A stretch of 64,000 nucleotides of DNA, taken from JAHEME01 sp034435035 (GTDB taxonomy: Bacteria; Chloroflexota; Anaerolineae; Aggregatilineales; UBA3940). The notes under the pieces are model-generated. The model was not told the origin of the DNA and did no database searches. It saw only the letters and a program-made list of their open reading frames with translations. Made by a program: the position numbers and the translations under genes. The stretch covers positions 1 to 64,000 of the forward strand of contig DAOTXW010000062.1 in the NCBI GenBank assembly GCA_034435035.1, read 5' to 3'. Positions 54,500 through 62,358 of the stretch are shown here, in pieces. Positions within the stretch are counted from its first letter, which is position 1; every line of letters begins with the position of its first letter.

Positions 54500-57424
54500 A
54501 TGCCAGAGATGGATGAAACGATGCCGGGGGATCCCGATTTCGACCGCACAGAGGGGCACGATCCGGCGCTGGATGAGCAGGAAACTATGCCTGCGGCCAG
54601 GCCGGTACCGGATGCCGAGGAAACTGTGCTGCGAGCAGAAGCTGCCTCGGAAGAGCCGACAGATGATACACCGATGCCCGGCGGCGATTCGGCGCAGCCT
54701 TCAACCGGCGGGTCGGCGCCAGCCACCCGGCTTGTGCTGGCCGGCTGCGGGGGACTGCTGGCGCTGGCGGCAATCGTCGCCGCGATTGTGCTGCTGGCGA
54801 CAGGCGGGTTAGGCTGGACCACCCTCACCTCCCGCGACCCCATTGCGACCCATCCTGACGGGCTCAGCATCATTCTGGAAGGAGACAAACGCCTGCGCGT
54901 CAAGCTCGGCTCAGTCCCCCGTGAGACCTTCCTCCAGGGTGAGGCAGGCGATATGCTGGTAGAGGCGCGCGATAACCTGCCCGCCTATCTGCAGATAAAG
55001 AGCCCTCTATACACGGTTCAGGTGCGCGGCGAAGGGGCTTCACTGATCGAGCTGGCCATCCCCAATGACTCCCAGCCTTATGAAACACTGAGCCTCTATC
55101 GCTGGGATGAGGAGCAGGGGCGCTGGCTGTTTGTGCCTTCGCATGTCGATGCCGCGGCGCAGGTGATCCGCACCAGCGAGCGGCCGGAGCGTGTTGCGGT
55201 GTTTCAAGTGCAGGCGGTCACCCCCCTGATCAGTACCACCATTGAAGAGGGACAGGTTCTGACGGATATCAGCGCCTCGACGTTGAATATGGTTTTCCCG
55301 ACCGGCATCACGCTGAGGCAGGACGGCGCGTTGGAAGGTGCCCTGCTGGGCGGCTGGCAGATCGGCGCCGGCTATGCGGTGCTCCCGGTTATCCGCAGTG
55401 AGGATCCGGCGGTGCTCTCGAATGTTCTGAACAACGAAGCTACCCGCGCGCTCCATATTGATGACGTGACCGCTTTCGTCGTCGGCGACGGCTACAACGG
55501 GGTAGCTGTTGACTACCGGGCGGTTGACCCTGGCGATCGGGAGGCGTTCACCACCTTCATCGAAGAACTGGGCGCAGCGCTCGACGCTCAGAACAAGACA
55601 CTGGCCGTGTTCGTCCCCATGGCTGGCGGCGAGCCAGGCGCATGGGATACCGGGGGCTACGACTGGCGAGCTGTAGGCGCCGCCAGTGACATCTTCGTTA
55701 TCTCCGGTGATCTCGATCCGGCATCATATGCGGCTGGCGGACGTGCCCTGCAGATGCTGAACTGGGCTGCCGGGGAGGTCGAGCGGCTGAAGATACACCT
55801 GGCATTTTCTTCCTTGAGCGTGCGCGAGACAGGTGATGGGCTCAAGACCATTGGCTACGACAATGCCCTGGAGCCGCTGGGCGGGATCGCGCTGACCAAC
55901 GCGAATCCCGACGGCTCGGACCGGTACCCGCCGAACACTTCCCTGACGTTTGACCTGAACGGTGGCATCCAGGACTTCACCGCCGACCAGTTCACCGGCA
56001 CCTACAGCTATACGGCCCAGGGCGAAAATGGGCCGCGCCGCTACTGGGTGGTCACCGCCAATACGATCCGCCTGCGGATGGATCTTGTCTCGACGTACCA
56101 TATCGGCGGGCTGATGATCCGCGATATGCTGGACGGGCGCAACGACGGTGGCCTGCTGACTGCAGTTAATGAGTTCAAAGCCAGCGCGGCCTCCACGGTG
56201 CCGAACCAGATGCTCATTCAGTGGACGGTATCGGGGGCAAGCGGGGCTGTGCTGAGTGAAAGCACCGGCATCGGCACGCCGCTGGTCTGGCAGGCCAGCG
56301 AACGGGGCGACTACGTTATCCAGGCGAACATCGTGGGCGGGCGCGTCTCCGATCGCGGCGCGGTAGCAGTGCGTGTGCGCCCGGAGCAGGACGAAACACC
56401 CGCGCCCAGCGCCACGCCCAGGCCCAACAACAGTAATAATAACAACAATAACAGCAACAGGACTCCTACCCCGGCGCCTACTCAATCCGCGCCCCCTCCA
56501 CCATCAGGCAGCGCTGGCAACCCCGGTGGTAGCTTCGAGCTGGGCGGCCAGGTTCCCAATACGCTGGCAGTTGCCAACTATATGCAGCAGGCGGGGATGA
56601 CCTGGGTTAAGTTTCAGGCAAAGTGGCCGTATGTCGATGCCGCCACGGCATGTAGCTATGTCGCATCTGGCCACGCAGCGGGTTTCAAAGTGCTGCTGAG
56701 CATCCCCGGCCCGCTGTACCCGAGCAGCATTGACTTCGGCGCCTATACCGAGCATTTGCGCGCGGTGGCTGGCTGCCAGCCGGATGCCATCGAAGTGTGG
56801 AACGAGATGAACCTCGACCGCGAGTGGCCGGCGGGGCAGCTCGACCCGGCCAGCTATGTCAACAATATGCTGGCCCCCGGCTTCAATGCGATCAAGTCGG
56901 TCAGTCCGGGCACGATTGTCATCATCGGCGCGCTGGCTCCAACCGGTTTTGACAATGGCACCAATGCCTGGAGCGATCAGCGCTATCTGCAGGGCATCGC
57001 AGCAGCGGGAGGGGCGAACTATGCTAACTGTGTCGGCGCGCACCACAATTCAGGCACCACCGCCCCGTCCGTCCGATCAGGGCGCAGCGAGGGAGATCAC
57101 TACAGCTGGTACTTTCTGCCGACGATTGAAGTCACCTACAATGCTATGGGCGGTAGCCTGCCGGTGTGCATCACCGAGTTTGGCTACCTGACACCTGAAG
57201 GCTATGGCCCGCTGCCGACTGCCTTCAGCTGGGGCGCAGGCAACACCGTCGCGGAACAGGCCGCCTGGCTCAAGGAAGGCGCAGATATCGCCCGTGGGCT
57301 GGGCTGGGTGCGCTTCATGATCGTGTGGAATGTTGGCTTCTCCACGTACGATAGCGACCCGCAGGCCGGCTACTCCATCATCCGCCCGGATGGCAGCTGC
57401 CCCGCCTGCGATCTGCTACCCTGA
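54500..57424 (+). CDS. Anchored surface glycosidase paralog C
   Basis: The 974-residue protein starts with an acidic cytoplasmic segment (residues 1-75) carrying three similar Glu-Thr motifs (DETMP, QETMP, EETVL). One membrane helix (about 77-99) follows, then the beta-rich region with LYRWDEEQGRWLFVPS. The GH18-like barrel motif is YNGVAVDYR, with Arg340 at the Glu position. An Asn-rich then Thr/Pro linker leads to the GH-A barrel with Glu769 in VWNEMN and Glu893 in CITEFGYL. It ends CPACDLLP (Cys967, Cys970). A GGAG site precedes the ATG. Confidence 0.8.
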   Translation: MPEMDETMPGDPDFDRTEGHDPALDEQETMPAARPVPDAEETVLRAEAASEEPTDDTPMPGGDSAQPSTGGSAPATRLVLAGCGGLLALAAIVAAIVLLATGGLGWTTLTSRDPIATHPDGLSIILEGDKRLRVKLGSVPRETFLQGEAGDMLVEARDNLPAYLQIKSPLYTVQVRGEGASLIELAIPNDSQPYETLSLYRWDEEQGRWLFVPSHVDAAAQVIRTSERPERVAVFQVQAVTPLISTTIEEGQVLTDISASTLNMVFPTGITLRQDGALEGALLGGWQIGAGYAVLPVIRSEDPAVLSNVLNNEATRALHIDDVTAFVVGDGYNGVAVDYRAVDPGDREAFTTFIEELGAALDAQNKTLAVFVPMAGGEPGAWDTGGYDWRAVGAASDIFVISGDLDPASYAAGGRALQMLNWAAGEVERLKIHLAFSSLSVRETGDGLKTIGYDNALEPLGGIALTNANPDGSDRYPPNTSLTFDLNGGIQDFTADQFTGTYSYTAQGENGPRRYWVVTANTIRLRMDLVSTYHIGGLMIRDMLDGRNDGGLLTAVNEFKASAASTVPNQMLIQWTVSGASGAVLSESTGIGTPLVWQASERGDYVIQANIVGGRVSDRGAVAVRVRPEQDETPAPSATPRPNNSNNNNNNSNRTPTPAPTQSAPPPPSGSAGNPGGSFELGGQVPNTLAVANYMQQAGMTWVKFQAKWPYVDAATACSYVASGHAAGFKVLLSIPGPLYPSSIDFGAYTEHLRAVAGCQPDAIEVWNEMNLDREWPAGQLDPASYVNNMLAPGFNAIKSVSPGTIVIIGALAPTGFDNGTNAWSDQRYLQGIAAAGGANYANCVGAHHNSGTTAPSVRSGRSEGDHYSWYFLPTIEVTYNAMGGSLPVCITEFGYLTPEGYGPLPTAFSWGAGNTVAEQAAWLKEGADIARGLGWVRFMIVWNVGFSTYDSDPQAGYSIIRPDGSCPACDLLP

Positions 57425-57450
57425 AGCCCGCCTGAGGAGGAGATGCTGTC

Positions 57451-58788
57451 ATGACAACCGGTAAAGGCCGCCTGACCCCGCAGCAGCTTCGGATCCTGGC
57501 AGTCGCCTGGATTGGGGTAGTCATGCTGGTCGGTGCCTGCACATTCCTGGCGATCTTCTTTGGCGCCCGGATGGATCGCTCTTACGCCGAGATCGCCGAC
57601 AGCCCCACCCGAAGCGCCGTGCAAAACACCACACCTACCCCAACCTCAGCGCTGAGTCCGGGCGATATAGCTGCCACTCAGGCGGCCAATACGGGCGCTA
57701 CGCCGCTCCCTGCGCCTACCATCCCGCCGCGCCAGGACCCCTCGTTTGGCTACGGGATCCAGGTGCAGGCGCACATGAACACCGAGCAAACGCTTGACCA
57801 GGTGCAGCAGCTGGGGCTGGGCTGGATCAAGCAGCAGGTGCGCTGGTCTGACCTGGAGCCGCAGCGCGGCCAGCCAAACTGGGATGCGCTGGATGCCATC
57901 TTTGCCGCCACCTCGCGCCGCAATATCCGGGTGATGGTGGGCATCCTGAACGCCCCGGACTGGGCGCGGTCGGTCACTGCACCGGGGAAGGCCGGCCCCC
58001 CTGACAATGTCCAGGACTATGTAAACTACGTCTCCCAGTTCACTCAGCGGTACAAGGGGGCTGTGCATGCGATTGAGCTGTGGAATGAGCAGAACCTTGA
58101 GCGTGAGTGGTACACCGCAGGCGGGTTAAGCGCCACCGGTTACATGAATCTGCTCAGGCCCGCTGCCGAGGCGATCCGCGCCATCGATCCGGGCGTGATC
58201 GTGATCAGCGGGGCGCTCGCCCCTACCGGTGTGAACGATGGGGTCATTGCCTATGACGACTTCATCTACATGCAGGCGATGATCGACAAAGGGCTGCTGG
58301 ACGTGGTTGACTGCGTGGGAGCGCATGCCAACGGCTACAATGTGCCGCCGAACATTGCCTATGATGCCGGTTTTAATGATGCCAGCGCTTCATTCCGCGG
58401 ACCGTTTGACAACCCGCATCACAGCTGGTCGTTTTATTCGACACTGCGCGGCTACCGGGATCTCATCGTCGCCGGGGGCGGGGACACGCCGTTATGCGTC
58501 ACCGAGTTTGGGTGGGCCAGCGTCGAGGGGATGAACGGGCAGGCCAAGCAGTCGTTCGAGTTTGCCTATGACAATACCCTGCAGGAACAGGCCAACAACA
58601 TCACCCAGGCTTTCCAGCTGATGCATGATTGGGATTTTGTGTGGCTGGCTTTTCTGTTTAACCTGGATTTCTCGCCCAAGGCAGGCGGCAATCCCCAGGA
58701 TGATACGACGATGTTCAGCATCCTGACCGGGGAGGGTGCGCCGCGGCCCGCCTTTGATGCGGTGCGCAGCATGCCCAAGCCGCCATAG
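57451..58788 (+). CDS. Anchored surface glycosidase paralog D (short form)
   Basis: The 445-residue protein has one membrane helix (about 14-38), a Thr/Pro linker, then only the GH-A barrel. Acid/base Glu213 is in LWNEQN and nucleophile Glu352 in VTEFGW. It lacks the GH18-like barrel and the beta-rich region. The C-terminus reads RPAFDAV where the long paralogs read CPACDAL. GAGGAGG at good distance precedes the ATG, 26 bases after paralog C. A hairpin follows the stop. Confidence 0.82.
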   Translation: MTTGKGRLTPQQLRILAVAWIGVVMLVGACTFLAIFFGARMDRSYAEIADSPTRSAVQNTTPTPTSALSPGDIAATQAANTGATPLPAPTIPPRQDPSFGYGIQVQAHMNTEQTLDQVQQLGLGWIKQQVRWSDLEPQRGQPNWDALDAIFAATSRRNIRVMVGILNAPDWARSVTAPGKAGPPDNVQDYVNYVSQFTQRYKGAVHAIELWNEQNLEREWYTAGGLSATGYMNLLRPAAEAIRAIDPGVIVISGALAPTGVNDGVIAYDDFIYMQAMIDKGLLDVVDCVGAHANGYNVPPNIAYDAGFNDASASFRGPFDNPHHSWSFYSTLRGYRDLIVAGGGDTPLCVTEFGWASVEGMNGQAKQSFEFAYDNTLQEQANNITQAFQLMHDWDFVWLAFLFNLDFSPKAGGNPQDDTTMFSILTGEGAPRPAFDAVRSMPKPP

Positions 58789-58820
58789 GCCGGTAATTGG
58801 CCGTTACACCCCGAATCTGC

Positions 58821-58848
58821 CAGCGCAGCCAGCCGCCGGGCTGCGCTG
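58821..58848 (+). terminator. Hairpin between paralogs D and E
   Basis: A 10-bp stem (CAGCGCAGCC with GGCTGCGCTG) and an 8-base loop lie 32 bases after the paralog D stop. No T tract follows, so it may only reduce read-through into paralog E. Confidence 0.45.
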
Positions 58849-58872
58849 ACCCGCCTGAGTCAGGATGATCCT

Positions 58873-60087
58873 GTGGTGAGATTCCCCCTCCGTCGATACC
58901 TGCTGTTGAAGGCGCCCCTCCCACTGAGCGCAGCGCTGGCGCTGGTGGCCTGCTCGGCCGGGCAGCGGTTGATGGCAGACCCTTCGCCCACACCTGAGCC
59001 TGCCCCCATGGTGATTCAGTTGGTGCCTTCACCCTCGCCAGCGATCCACACATCGCTGTGGTGGAACGAGCAGATCGCCCAGCGTGATCTCGACCTGGTG
59101 GAGCAGATGGGCTTTCACTGGATCAAGCAGAAATTCCCCTGGCGCGAGATTGAAACACTCCAGAAGGGCGACTTTGACTGGTGGCGAACTGACCGGATCG
59201 TCGCTGACGCGGAGGCCCGCGGGCTGTCGATGATTGTGCGCCTGGATCGCCAGCCGTTCTGGTCGCAGGCCGATGGTGGCGCAGTGCCGCTGGAAAATGC
59301 CCCGCCCGTCAATCTGACGGATTTTGAGGACTTCTGCTACCATGTGGCGCATCGTTACCGCGGCAAGATCGAGGCTTACCAGGTATGGAACGAGCCCAAC
59401 CTGGCCCGCGAGTGGGGCGGACAACCCCCGGATCCGGCCGGTTATGTGGCCCTGCTGGCACACTGTTACCGGGGAATCAAGAATGGCGACCCGGAGGCTA
59501 TTGTCATCTCGGCTGGCATGGCTCCCACCGGCACCGGCCCGCCAGAAGCGATGCCCGACGATGAGTTCATCCGTCGGATGTATGAAGCAGGCGGCGCGAA
59601 GTACTTTGACATGCTGGGAGTCAATGCTCCTGGCTATGCGGCTCCTCCGGAGATCCCGCCAGAGGAGGCAGCCAGCACGCCCGCCTATGGAGGCCACCGC
59701 TGGAATGCCTTCCGGCATGTGGAGGATATCCGGCAGATTATGGTTGAACAGGGCGATGGGAGCAAGCAGATCGCGATCTTGGAAATGGGCTGGACTACCG
59801 ATCCGGATAACCCGGCCTACAGCTGGTTCCGGGTTAGCGAAGAGCAGCAGGCCGACTATCTGGTGCGCGCCTACTGGTGGGCGTATGCGAACTGGCGGCC
59901 ATGGATTGGCATCATGACGACCATCTACATCGCCGACCCGTACTGGACGCCTGCCGACGAGCAGTACTGGTGGTCCATCACCCTGCCGGATTGGCCCGAA
60001 ACGAGAACCCGGCCAGCCTACGAGGCCCTCAGCAACCTGCCAGACTGGTCGGCTGGCGAGGCCGGCGCCTCCCCGGGCAGCCCATAG
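58873..60087 (+). CDS. Lipoprotein glycosidase paralog E (short form)
   Basis: The 404-residue protein begins with a basic/hydrophobic signal and a lipobox LALVACS, so it is probably a lipoprotein rather than a transmembrane protein. After a short Thr/Pro segment follows one GH-A-like barrel with Glu174 in VWNEPN and Glu304 in AILEMGW. The C-terminus reads RPAYEAL. It is the most diverged of the five paralogs. Either of two successive GTG codons could start it. It is preceded by a hairpin and so may be transcribed separately. Confidence 0.8.
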   Translation: MVRFPLRRYLLLKAPLPLSAALALVACSAGQRLMADPSPTPEPAPMVIQLVPSPSPAIHTSLWWNEQIAQRDLDLVEQMGFHWIKQKFPWREIETLQKGDFDWWRTDRIVADAEARGLSMIVRLDRQPFWSQADGGAVPLENAPPVNLTDFEDFCYHVAHRYRGKIEAYQVWNEPNLAREWGGQPPDPAGYVALLAHCYRGIKNGDPEAIVISAGMAPTGTGPPEAMPDDEFIRRMYEAGGAKYFDMLGVNAPGYAAPPEIPPEEAASTPAYGGHRWNAFRHVEDIRQIMVEQGDGSKQIAILEMGWTTDPDNPAYSWFRVSEEQQADYLVRAYWWAYANWRPWIGIMTTIYIADPYWTPADEQYWWSITLPDWPETRTRPAYEALSNLPDWSAGEAGASPGSP

Positions 60088-60135
60088 ACAGGTCTGCGCC
60101 TCCAGAATGAATGATCCCGGAGCAGCGAATGCGAG

Positions 60136-60141
60136 TATAAT
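60136..60141 (+). promoter_or_regulatory. Putative -10 element of the single-domain response regulator
   Basis: A perfect TATAAT lies 51 bases before the response-regulator ATG. No good -35 hexamer is visible. Confidence 0.4.
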
Positions 60142-60191
60142 GTCTCTGAGACTGCCGGGATGAGTGCCAGCACGTTATCGATGAGGCAAGC

Positions 60192-60581
60192 ATGTCCTAT
60201 ATATTGATCGTTGATGACGACACCAGTATGGCGCAGACGCTGGCTGATATGGTGGGCCTGTTCGACTGGCAAACGCAGATCGTCAACAGCCCACGTGCGG
60301 CGCTGGAACTGCTGCAACGCAACCTGCCAGGTTTGATCCTGCTGGATCTCAATATGCCCGGCGTTGATGGTATGGAGGTATGCCGGTACATCAAGCGCGA
60401 TCCGATCGCCGGCCAAACCCCGGTTGTATTCGTTACCGCCGAAGATGATCCCGGCACTCGCGCCAGAGCCCGTGAGGCAGGGGCGATGGATTACCTCATC
60501 AAGCCGGTAGATATGGACCGGCTTGAGGAAGTGCTGAACCGGCTGCCCACCCGGCCCGGACAGCCGCCCGCGGCCAAATAG
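60192..60581 (+). CDS. Single-domain response regulator
   Basis: The 129-residue protein is a stand-alone receiver: acidic pocket DDD at residues 8-10, phosphoacceptor Asp52 in LLDLNMPG, the Thr in VFVTAEDD and the Lys in LIKPVD. It lacks an output domain, so it acts by protein contact, as CheY- or Spo0F-like proteins do. No kinase is adjacent; the GAF kinase at about 7-8 kb is paired with another regulator. Confidence 0.9.
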   Translation: MSYILIVDDDTSMAQTLADMVGLFDWQTQIVNSPRAALELLQRNLPGLILLDLNMPGVDGMEVCRYIKRDPIAGQTPVVFVTAEDDPGTRARAREAGAMDYLIKPVDMDRLEEVLNRLPTRPGQPPAAK

Positions 60582-60645
60582 CTTCGCTCGCGGGGAAACC
60601 CCGGAATCCCGGAGCGGTGATTGGGCGCTTCGCACCATATTGCGT

Positions 60646-60651
60646 TATAAT
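60646..60651 (+). promoter_or_regulatory. Putative -10 element of rpsU
   Basis: A perfect TATAAT lies 90 bases before the rpsU start. A TTGGGC (60621-60626) is 19 bases upstream, wider than usual. Confidence 0.4.
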
Positions 60652-60740
60652 GTTGAGTTGTGCGCCAGCCAGAGGCTGTGCACTGGCCGGTATGAGTATT
60701 CCGTAAAGTGACACCAGTCTATCACTACAGGAGAGAGAAG

Positions 60741-60947
60741 TTGGCGACTGTTGAACTTCGTCCTGGGGAAAGCCAGGAAAGCCTGCTCAAGCGGTTCCGC
60801 AAGGAGATCACCAAGAGTGGCATCCTGGGGGCCGTCCGGCGCAAGCGCTGGTATATCAGTAAAAGCGAAGTGCGCCGTATCCAGAAGAAGAAGGCTATCC
60901 GCCGCGCGCGCCGCCGCGAAGCCAAGCGACAGGATCGTGGCCGCTAG
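60741..60947 (+). CDS. rpsU: 30S ribosomal protein S21
   Basis: The 68-residue basic protein reads MATVELRPGESQESLLKRF near the start and KRWYISKSEVRRIQKKKA in the middle, with a very basic C-terminus. This matches S21, which sits near the anti-Shine-Dalgarno region of 16S rRNA. The start is a TTG at 60741 after AGGAGAG; an upstream in-frame ATG would add residues that do not belong to the family. An intrinsic terminator follows at 61063. Confidence 0.93.
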   Translation: MATVELRPGESQESLLKRFRKEITKSGILGAVRRKRWYISKSEVRRIQKKKAIRRARRREAKRQDRGR

Positions 60948-61062
60948 GCTCGCGTGTCGGGCCCCCGCAGGTTTGCCAGCTGGCACCCGATAGACAGATG
61001 GGTTTCCTGCGCGCCGTCCTGACAGGGTCTGGCGCGTTAATCGGTTCGCTGAGTGCTTGCAG

Positions 61063-61085
61063 ATGCCCTTTACGGAGGGCATTTT
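61063..61085 (+). terminator. Rho-independent terminator downstream of rpsU
   Basis: A 7-bp stem (ATGCCCT with AGGGCAT) with loop TTACGG is followed by TTTT. A second, longer inverted repeat (CGCGCC ... GGCGCG) lies just before it and may assist. Confidence 0.65.
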
Positions 61086-61193
61086 AGCTTTCCGGCTGCG
61101 GGCAGCCCATAGAGACCCTAACCCAAATGACGGGCCGATCGCGGCGCTGACTCGTCTGTCTTCAGCCTGCGAACAATGGTAAGGAGGTGCTGT

Positions 61194-61574
61194 ATGTCCC
61201 GAGCGTCAACTTTCTGGTTGCTGGCTGCGATGATTGCCCTGACAGCAGCCGGGTGCTCAGCCCCGACGCAGGTTGAAATCGCCAATCCGGCTTCCGTGTA
61301 CTGTGCCGACCGGGGGTTCCAGTCCGAGGTCCGCACTGATGCTGATGGCAACCAGTATGGTATGTGCATCTTCCCCGATGGCAGCGAGTGCGAGGAATGG
61401 GCGTTCTTCCGCGGGGAGTGTGGGCTGGAGTACACCTACTGCGCCCAGCAGGGCTATACCCCCGAGATTCAGCAGCAAGAAGGGGGCAGTACCAGCGTGA
61501 TATGCCGATTCCCGGACGGCGCGACGTGCCCGGAGTTGGACTATCTCAATGGGAGCTGCACATATGCCCCATAG
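61194..61574 (+). CDS. Lipoprotein with two DUF333-like repeats
   Basis: The 126-residue protein has a signal peptide and lipobox ALTAAGC. The mature part contains two repeats: NPASVYCADRGF...MCIFPDGSECEEW...GEC and YCAQQGYTPEI...VICRFPDGATCPEL...GSC. Each holds four Cys in matching positions (Cys at YC, MC or IC, EC or TC, and a final C), probably disulfides outside the cell. DUF333-type domains are short and of unknown function. A strong AAGGAGG precedes the ATG. It has no evident partner. Confidence 0.8.
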   Translation: MSRASTFWLLAAMIALTAAGCSAPTQVEIANPASVYCADRGFQSEVRTDADGNQYGMCIFPDGSECEEWAFFRGECGLEYTYCAQQGYTPEIQQQEGGSTSVICRFPDGATCPELDYLNGSCTYAP

Positions 61575-61881
61575 GCATGATCGCGGCTGGACACTGCCGG
61601 CCGCGCGCCGGATCTGTTCGGCAACCAAAGTAAAAGATATACGCACCTGAACGTAGAGCAGAATCTGCTCAATAGCCTGAGCCTGGCAAACAACAAAGGC
61701 TTTTGGGGCCGGCGCAGTGGGCAGAAGGCTTTCCCCCGGATGATGTGCCCTGGCCAAGCGCCTGTGGCAGCCCTGAGAGCCCTCACCTGGGCTATCGCAA
61801 CCTGGGTGCCTGTCCCATTGAGACGGTCCTGAGATTCAGTCAAACCGTCCGTGAAGAAGGTTAACTGTACACCTTTTTAGG
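61575..61881. other. 307-base stretch without recognised features
   Basis: Between the lipoprotein stop and the tRNA-Glu 3' end I see no convincing gene on either strand. A minus-strand reading exists through much of it but has no ribosome site or family resemblance. Confidence 0.5.
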
Positions 61882-61954
61882 TGCCCCCAAGGGGATTCGA
61901 ACCCCTGTTTCAGCCTTGAGAGGGCCGCGTCCTGGGCCACTAGACGATGGGGGC
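61882..61954 (-). tRNA. tRNA-Glu (anticodon CUC)
   Basis: Read on the minus strand, a 73-base cloverleaf has acceptor stem GCCCCCA/TGGGGGC, the typical tRNA-Glu D arm TCGTCTAGTGGCC, anticodon loop CTCTCAA (anticodon CTC) and T arm CAGGGG TTCGAAT CCCCT. The terminal CCA is not encoded. Confidence 0.95.
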
Positions 61955-61964
61955 CAGCAGGGTT

Positions 61965-61993
61965 ATTGTACACACCCGCCGGGACACCGTCAA
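61965..61993 (-). promoter_or_regulatory. Promoter of tRNA-Glu
   Basis: On the minus strand, TTGACG (61993-61988) and TACAAT (61970-61965) are 17 bases apart, about 10 bases before the tRNA 5' end. It is back-to-back with the riboswitch promoter. Confidence 0.7.
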
Positions 61994-62047
61994 AAACAGC
62001 GTCGGCTGGATGCGAATGACCTTATCTCCCCCAATTCCCGGGTGATC

Positions 62048-62077
62048 TTGACAGCCTGCCGCAACCCCGGGTATAGT
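62048..62077 (+). promoter_or_regulatory. Promoter of the cobalamin riboswitch operon
   Basis: A perfect TTGACA (62048-62053) and TATAGT (62072-62077) lie 18 bases apart, with transcription expected near 62084, about 23 bases before the riboswitch P1 helix. Confidence 0.75.
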
Positions 62078-62106
62078 GAAGCCAGTTAACAAGACTGCAT
62101 CTTCTC

Positions 62107-62227
62107 CAATCAAGGTGCCCGCTGCCCCGGATGGCAGGGCGCAAATGGCGAAGCCGGTGAGAGTCCGGCGCTGCCCCGCAACTGTAAGCGGCTGAACAGT
62201 CGCAAGCCAGGTCGCCCGCCTTGATTG
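62107..62227 (+). ncRNA. Adenosylcobalamin riboswitch
   Basis: The aptamer is closed by a 9-bp P1 (CAATCAAGG at 62107 with CCTTGATTG at 62219). It contains the conserved GAAGCCGGTGAGAGTCCGG stretch near 62150-62168, then GCTGCCCCGCAACTGTAAGCGG and the B12-box AGCCAGGTCGCCCGCC near 62205-62220. These are the hallmarks of cobalamin riboswitches. It controls the permease gene that follows, which supports a B12 (or cobinamide) substrate for that transporter. Confidence 0.93.
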
Positions 62228-62302
62228 CATTCCGGCCTTCGTGGAAGGAGGCGGGGAATCGGGCATCAGGCGCCGAGATTGTCTGCCTGTGCAGGTCCTC
62301 AG

Positions 62303-62325
62303 CCCCGGCCACACCGGGGTATTTT
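62303..62325 (+). terminator. Expression-platform terminator of the cobalamin riboswitch
   Basis: CCCCGG and CCGGGG form a 6-bp stem with loop CCACA, followed by TATTTT, between the aptamer and the permease start. It is the likely off-switch when cobalamin is bound. A downstream CCCCGGG could compete for pairing, but I could not test folds. Confidence 0.6.
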
Positions 62326-62358
62326 GTTACCCCGGGACCAGCCAGGACGCGCATCCGT

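Noticed and set aside
56421..56460. AAC/AAT-rich stretch resembling a microsatellite
   Set aside because: It is in frame and encodes an Asn-rich linker within paralog C; not a stand-alone repeat element.
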